This document shows positions 60,329 to 64,000 of a stretch of 64,000 nucleotides of DNA, piece by piece; the first letter of the stretch is position 1; each line of letters starts with the position of its first letter. This stretch comes from JBCBSP01 sp039819095 (lineage in GTDB: Bacteria > Pseudomonadota > Alphaproteobacteria > Caulobacterales > Maricaulaceae): assembly GCA_039819095.1 (NCBI GenBank), contig JBCBSP010000008.1, forward strand, positions 1 to 64,000, read 5' to 3'. The translations under genes were made by a program, and so were the position numbers. The notes beneath the pieces are model-generated. The model did no database searches, was not told the origin of the DNA, and worked only from the letters and a program-made list of their open reading frames with translations.

Positions 60329-60550
60329 TCAGCCCTCAAGCTCGCGGGCTTCTTCAGGCAGCATGATCGGCACGCCCTCGCGCACCGGATAGGCAAGCCC
60401 GGCTTCACGGGAGATCAGCTCGCCGGCCTCGCGATCATACTCCAGCGGTCCGCGCGTCACCGGACAGACGAGGATTTCCAGAAGCTTGGGATCCACCACG
60501 TCGGCGCGCGTTCTGGCCGGTTCGGATTGGTCGTTCGAGGTGTCGGTCAT
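60329..60550 (-). CDS. Trm112-family protein
   Basis: 73 residues from ATG 60550 (MTDTSNDQSEP); the earlier ATG at 60586 adds non-conserved sequence. The core is LLEILVCPVTRGPLEYDRE then SREAGLAYPVREGVPIMLPEEA. This is the short bacterial Trm112/YcaR form; only one Cys of the zinc site is present, as in many bacterial members. In eukaryotes Trm112 activates methyltransferases; in bacteria its role is unclear. Same strand and adjacent to the DUF971 and LON-domain genes. Confidence 0.92.
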   Translation of the reverse strand: MTDTSNDQSEPARTRADVVDPKLLEILVCPVTRGPLEYDREAGELISREAGLAYPVREGVPIMLPEEARELEG

Positions 60551-60606
60551 GATCACGTTCTTAAGCTGGCGGGCCGAGCGCGCCAAGAGGGCTTGATGCC
60601 ACGCGC

Positions 60607-61242
60607 TCAGACCGCGCCGGTGCGTCCGGTCGGATTGAGCGCTTCTTCCACCAGCTCGCCGAGCACCCGGATGCGAGCCGCACAGTCCTTCGCTTCCAGC
60701 AGGGCCTGTTTGGCCGGCGGCGCGAAGGGCGCGGCCATGGCGACCTTGTCGGCGATCATCCCGATCGGCGCGCGCTCCAGCGAATCCCAGTCGGCCTGCA
60801 GCCCGGCATGATCGAAATAGCGCTTCATCAGCGCGATGAAGCCCGGCTCAACGCGGACATCCTCGCGCTCGGCCCGCTCATCATCAGCGAAGCGCGCGTA
60901 TTCCGCCTTGCCCAGCCGGTAGGGGCGCGGCTCATCGCTCTCACCTTCCAGCTCGAAGCGCTGAACGCCCTGCAGCACGATCAGATAACGGCCGTCTTCG
61001 GTTTCCTGAAAGCTGGCTAAACGACCGGCGCATCCCACCGGCTCCAGCTCCGGGTTCTCGCGTGCGCCGCCATCGGCTGGCTGGATGATCCCCAGCCAGC
61101 CATCAGCTGATCGACAATCGTCCAGCATGTTCAGATAGCGCGGCTCGAACACGTTCAGCGGCAGCGCTTCGCCGGGAAGCAGAATGCAGCCGCGGATCGG
61201 AAACAGCGGCAGAAGGGCGGGCGGCGATGACGGGTCGGCCAT
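60607..61242 (-). CDS. LON peptidase substrate-binding domain protein
   Basis: 211 residues from ATG 61242; the in-frame TTG six codons earlier is inside the Shine-Dalgarno GAGGAG. The domain is LLPLFPIRGCILLPGEALPLNVFEPRY, GRLASFQETEDGRYLIVLQGVQRFEL (split in LLPLFPIRGCILLPGEALPL and FEPRYLNMLDDC) typical of the N-terminal Lon domain (PUA-like). There is no ATPase or protease part, so it is a stand-alone domain of unknown function found widely in Alphaproteobacteria. It precedes the Trm112 gene on the same strand. Confidence 0.93.
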   Translation of the reverse strand: MADPSSPPALLPLFPIRGCILLPGEALPLNVFEPRYLNMLDDCRSADGWLGIIQPADGGARENPELEPVGCAGRLASFQETEDGRYLIVLQGVQRFELEGESDEPRPYRLGKAEYARFADDERAEREDVRVEPGFIALMKRYFDHAGLQADWDSLERAPIGMIADKVAMAAPFAPPAKQALLEAKDCAARIRVLGELVEEALNPTGRTGAV

Positions 61243-61337
61243 GAATGTGTCTCTCCTCAACGCGGTTCAGGCGCGCTTTTTGGAGAAACTAGCGCGCCAT
61301 CCCCATCCAGCCAGCCCTGTCTGCAAAGGGGCCGGGT

Positions 61338-62303
61338 TCAGGAGAACAGGATGGAGGACAGCTTGCGCCGACCGTCCCTGGCGATCGCGGAGCTCGGACC
61401 GGCCGCATCGAAGACGCGCAATAGAAGTTGGCGGGCGGCCTGCTCGTTCCAGTCCTGGTCCGCTGCGATGCTGGCGAGCAGGGCGTCGCTGGCCGCTGCC
61501 AGATCACCGGCGCCGATGAGGGCGCGCGCCAGCTCGTACTGCGCGCCTGCGTCTCCCGGAGCCGCGTGGGCGGCCGCCTCAAGCGTCGCCGGATCGCCCG
61601 CACCCTGCGCCTCGCTGGACAGTTCCAGCGCGGCGCGGATGGCCAGGATGGCCGGGTCGGACTTCTTGTTCTCCGGGACCGAATCAATGAGCTGGCGGGC
61701 CTGTTCCGGTTCGCCGCCGGCCATCTGAACCTTCGCCATGCCGGCGACGGCGACCATATTGTCGGGATCATTCTGCATCACCACGGCGAAGTCCTGCGCC
61801 GCGCCGCCGAGATCACCGGCCTTCAGGCTGGCTTCAGCGCGCTCCAGCAGGGCGGCGAGCTCCTCCGCGCCGGCCCCGTCGCCGGACAGGCGCTTGATGA
61901 ATTCGCGAACCTGGCTTTCAGGAAGGGCGCCCATGAAACCGTCCGCCGGCTGGCCGTCGCGAAAGGCGATGACGGCCGGGATGGACTGGATGCGCAGCTG
62001 ACCGGCCACGCCGGGATTTTCGTCGATATTGACTTTCACCAGCTTCACCGCGCCGCCAGCCTTGGCGACGGCGGCTTCAAGCACGGGCGTAAGCTGGCGG
62101 CAGGGTCCGCACCACGGGGCCCAGAAATCCACCAGCACCGGAACCTGGCGAGAAGCTTCAACCACATCGGCCATAAAGCTCTGATCAGTACCGTCCTTGA
62201 TGAGATCGCCGGCGGCGCCCGGGGCTGCATCCGGTTGGCCGGGGCTCGCGGCGGAGGCTGACGGGTCGGAGACAGGTTGGCCGTTCGAACCGAGGATCTG
62301 CAT
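61338..62303 (-). CDS. Thioredoxin/TPR protein (YbbN/CnoX family)
   Basis: 321 residues from ATG 62303 with AAGGA eight bases upstream. Residues about 45-150 are a thioredoxin fold: LVDFWAPWCGPCRQLTPVL with active CGPC, and KVNIDENPGVAGQLRIQSIPAV. Residues about 165-321 are TPR-like helices (ALLERAEASLKAGDLGGAAQDFAVV, NDPDNMVAVAGMAKVQM, SDALLASIAADQDW). CnoX-type proteins bind clients and protect them under oxidative stress with GroEL. It has both Cys, so redox activity is likely. Upstream of the LON-domain gene, same strand. Confidence 0.94.
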   Translation of the reverse strand: MQILGSNGQPVSDPSASAASPGQPDAAPGAAGDLIKDGTDQSFMADVVEASRQVPVLVDFWAPWCGPCRQLTPVLEAAVAKAGGAVKLVKVNIDENPGVAGQLRIQSIPAVIAFRDGQPADGFMGALPESQVREFIKRLSGDGAGAEELAALLERAEASLKAGDLGGAAQDFAVVMQNDPDNMVAVAGMAKVQMAGGEPEQARQLIDSVPENKKSDPAILAIRAALELSSEAQGAGDPATLEAAAHAAPGDAGAQYELARALIGAGDLAAASDALLASIAADQDWNEQAARQLLLRVFDAAGPSSAIARDGRRKLSSILFS

Positions 62304-62402
62304 GGCGGTCATCCTTTCAAAGGCGGGCGTTTCGCTTCAGCCCCTAGGTGGCCCGCCGGTCGCGCGCGCGCAAGCGCTGCATGTGCGCCTGAAGCGTTCC
62401 GA

Positions 62403-62927
62403 TCAGAGTGCCGTGAAGTCGATCAGCTCCGGCTCCCGACCGAGCGCGCGGGTGAATGTCAACAGATCGCCGGGCGAGACTGCGGTCGTTGCATCGTTCT
62501 TCAGCGGATGGAAATTCACCGGGTCGAACGCCATCAAGGCTTTGTCGAGGATGAAGCGCACCCGGTGGTCGCGGTCATTCACGATGGCGAAGGCGGTCAC
62601 CGAGCCTGGCGACACGCCGAGCACGTCTTCCATCAGCTCCGCCTTACCGAAAGAGAGCCGAGCGCAGCCCAGATGCCGGTGCAGCTGGTTCAGCGCGATC
62701 TCGGTCCCCTGCCAGGCGGAGATGAGCAGCAGAGCGCCTTTCTTGTCCTTCAGGAACAGATTCTTGCTATGCCCGCCGGGCATTTGCGCTTTGAGCGCCT
62801 CGCCCTCGGCTACGGTGAAGACCGGTGCGTGATCGGTCGTGGCGTGCGCAATTTCGAGTGTGTCGAGGAAGGCGAACAGCTCATCACGGCTCGCCGGGAC
62901 GGTCTTGGGGCGTAAGGCTTCGGTCAT
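62403..62927 (-). CDS. Prolyl-tRNA editing protein (ProXp-ala/YbaK family)
   Basis: 174 residues, a free-standing INS editing domain: the conserved Lys in GGHSKNLFLKDKK, IALNQLHRHLGCARLSFG and PGSVTAFAIVNDRDHRVRFILD (split: PGSVTAFAIVND and HRVRFILD). It removes alanine wrongly attached to tRNA-Pro, which backs up prolyl-tRNA synthetases without an insertion domain, as in Alphaproteobacteria. Alone on the minus strand after a 99-bp gap from the CnoX-like gene. Confidence 0.92.
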   Translation of the reverse strand: MTEALRPKTVPASRDELFAFLDTLEIAHATTDHAPVFTVAEGEALKAQMPGGHSKNLFLKDKKGALLLISAWQGTEIALNQLHRHLGCARLSFGKAELMEDVLGVSPGSVTAFAIVNDRDHRVRFILDKALMAFDPVNFHPLKNDATTAVSPGDLLTFTRALGREPELIDFTAL

Positions 62928-63097
62928 GACTCAGCCTGATGCCAGCACGCGGGCCGCGCTTCAACCCGGCATCCGATCTTCAACCGGGCGACGCCCTGCT
63001 GAAAAAGCCTTCAAGGCCGGGCTTGCAAAACCTTCGGCGATGCGCGATACACCCCGCCTCACGGTCGCTTGCGGCCAGCCCTGTACGCAGGTTTTGA

Positions 63098-63172
63098 GCG
63101 GGCGTAGCTCAGGGGTAGAGCATCACCTTGCCAAGGTGAGGGTCGTGCGTTCGAATCGCATCGCCCGCTCCA
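63098..63172 (+). tRNA. tRNA-Gly (anticodon GCC)
   Basis: Acceptor GCGGGCG (63098-63104) with CGCCCGC (63162-63168), discriminator T, encoded CCA 63170-63172. Anticodon stem TCACC/GGTGA around loop TTGCCAA; anticodon GCC at 63130-63132. T arm has GTTCGAATC. 75 nucleotides in all. No terminator is evident right after it. Confidence 0.97.
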
Positions 63173-63460
63173 TTTTCCTTCTTTGCGTGTCCATGGATGT
63201 AACCGCCTTCCGGGCGAGTGACTGTCTGTGCGGTTTAGCGCGGCTTCGCCAAAGCCCTGTAGGATCATCAGCCCGTAGAAAAATCGGCTGAGAGTGACTT
63301 TGCGCCGCATGTGCGAAAGCGGTGCGCGCTGTGATACTTCGCAAACCAATACCGCCTTGTCCTGATCGCGCTTTCGGGCGCTGCGTTCGCCTATGGGGTT
63401 CGCCCGCGTCCAGGCTGCTCTCCTTGTTCGACCGTTCCGCTTCAGAGGGCCTGCGAGCGC
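63173..63460. other. Gap between tRNA-Gly and antiporter gene, no gene
   Basis: 288 bp. No convincing coding frame. A minus-strand frame through here and the tRNA (63059-63634) is false, since it reads the complement of the tRNA. The last bases hold the antiporter's promoter; no clear -35/-10 pair was found. Confidence 0.5.
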
Positions 63461-64000
63461 ATGACCGACGCGATTACCGGCTACGTCTTTTACGAAGTCG
63501 CCGCTCTTCTGGTCCTTGCGGCCGGGGTCGGCTTTATCGGCCTGCTGCTGCGTCAGCCCCTGATCGTCAGCTTCATTGCGGTCGGCATACTGGCGGGCCC
63601 GTCGGTTCTCGGGATTGCGCGCTCTGAAGAGCATATCGACCTCCTGGCCGAGCTGGGCATCGCGGTCCTGCTGTTCCTCGTCGGGCTGAAGCTGGATCTG
63701 AAGCTAGTGAGAACGCTCGGGCCCGTTGCGTTGACCACAGGGCTCGGCCAGGTGGCGTTCACCACGATTTTCGGCTTTCTGATCGGTCTGGCGCTCGGGC
63801 TTGATACGATCACCAGCCTGTACGTGGCGGTGGCGCTGACCTTCTCCTCCACGATCATCATCGTGAAGCTCCTGTCCGACAAGCGCGAAATCGACTCCCT
63901 GCATGGCCGCATCGCGCTGGGCTTCCTCATCGTGCAGGATCTGGTCGTGGTGCTGGCGATGATCGTTCTGTCCGCCGTCGGCGCCGGTTCGGGCGGCCAG
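63461..64000 (+). CDS. Kef-type cation:proton antiporter, N-terminal part (cut by window edge)
   Basis: 180 codons from ATG 63461 to the window edge with no stop. Hydrophobic helices of the CPA2 family are clear: AALLVLAAGVGFIGLLL, LIVSFIAVGILAGPSVLG, LLAELGIAVLLFLVGLKLDL, VALTTGLGQVAFTTIFGF, then FSSTIIIVKLLSD and FLIVQDLVVVLAMIVLSAV. The QDLV stretch has the Asp thought to bind the ion. The C-terminal TrkA/RCK part, if present, lies outside. It is probably a glutathione-independent K+ or Na+ exporter. Confidence 0.94.
   Translation, partial: MTDAITGYVFYEVAALLVLAAGVGFIGLLLRQPLIVSFIAVGILAGPSVLGIARSEEHIDLLAELGIAVLLFLVGLKLDLKLVRTLGPVALTTGLGQVAFTTIFGFLIGLALGLDTITSLYVAVALTFSSTIIIVKLLSDKREIDSLHGRIALGFLIVQDLVVVLAMIVLSAVGAGSGGQ

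Noticed and set aside
63059..63634. Minus-strand frame of 191 codons with GRCDSNARPSPWQGD
   Set aside because: This is the well-known false protein made by reading the complement of tRNA-Gly and its surroundings; it also covers the antiporter start.

Overview
The window is high-GC alphaproteobacterial chromosome, most likely from the Maricaulales/Caulobacterales (Oceanicaulis- or Maricaulis-like). The reasons are the order dnaA-dnaN-recF beside rpsT, an enoyl-CoA hydratase, mutM, ubiE, ubiB, coaC/coaB and dut; a ChvG/ChvI pair next to nitrogen-type PTS genes and ahcY; CtrA-type boxes (TTAA-N7-TTAAC and TTAACCAT); and a DivL-like kinase with Tyr at the phospho-acceptor position. No phage, complete insertion sequence, CRISPR array or rRNA operon was found. 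The one RNA gene seen is tRNA-Gly(GCC).

Layout. 1-3543: the N-terminal 1181 codons of a secreted RHS/YD-repeat protein running off the left edge, with a visibly AT-richer 5' half, followed by about 620 bp with no convincing gene. 4165-14705: accessory and housekeeping genes (DUF6065, rlmN, a chemoreceptor with an integral-membrane sensor, a dihaem cytochrome/beta-helix lipoprotein pair, a creatininase-family amidohydrolase, an XRE-cupin regulator, several lipoproteins). 14747-20344: the replication block recF, dnaN, dnaA, rpsT, echA. 20485-29493: TraB/GumN-like protein, mutM, ubiE, a DGPF/YciI + ECF42 sigma module rich in palindromes, ubiB, separate coaC and coaB, dut. 29497-33529: a minus-strand glycolytic operon gap-pgk-fba that continues into a YciI-like and a Rieske protein. 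33771-38205: a UDP-sulfoquinovose synthase homologue, then an AraC-type regulator with a secreted protein, followed by what looks like a decayed duplicate of the regulator's leader and start, and a chimeric membrane ORF. 38295-48303: DUF1800/DUF1501 pair, a propeller-like secreted protein, argG, an SdpR/SdpI operon with its operator, a lipoprotein hydrolase, an SDR enzyme, pyrF and thpR. 48334-58052: divL, a TonB-domain lipoprotein, ahcY, a membrane protein with a long acidic tail, HPr, EIIA and chvG/chvI. 58216-64000: a large uncharacterised protein, DUF971, Trm112, LON-substrate-binding-domain and thioredoxin/TPR proteins, a prolyl-tRNA editing protein, tRNA-Gly and the start of a Kef-type antiporter.

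How the genes work together. Much of the window serves the cell cycle (DnaA, beta clamp, RecF, DivL, a CtrA box upstream of dnaA) and envelope or nutrient sensing (ChvGI, PTS-Ntr). The most interesting points are: the PTS-Ntr/ChvGI cluster has no room for hprK where relatives carry it; the dnaA upstream region carries a full CtrA box next to a candidate promoter; divL has DnaA-box-like sequences in its upstream region; an ECF42 sigma gene starts inside an 11-bp inverted repeat; and a leader duplication with almost identical spacing flanks the AraC module. No wholly new defence or mobile system is evident.
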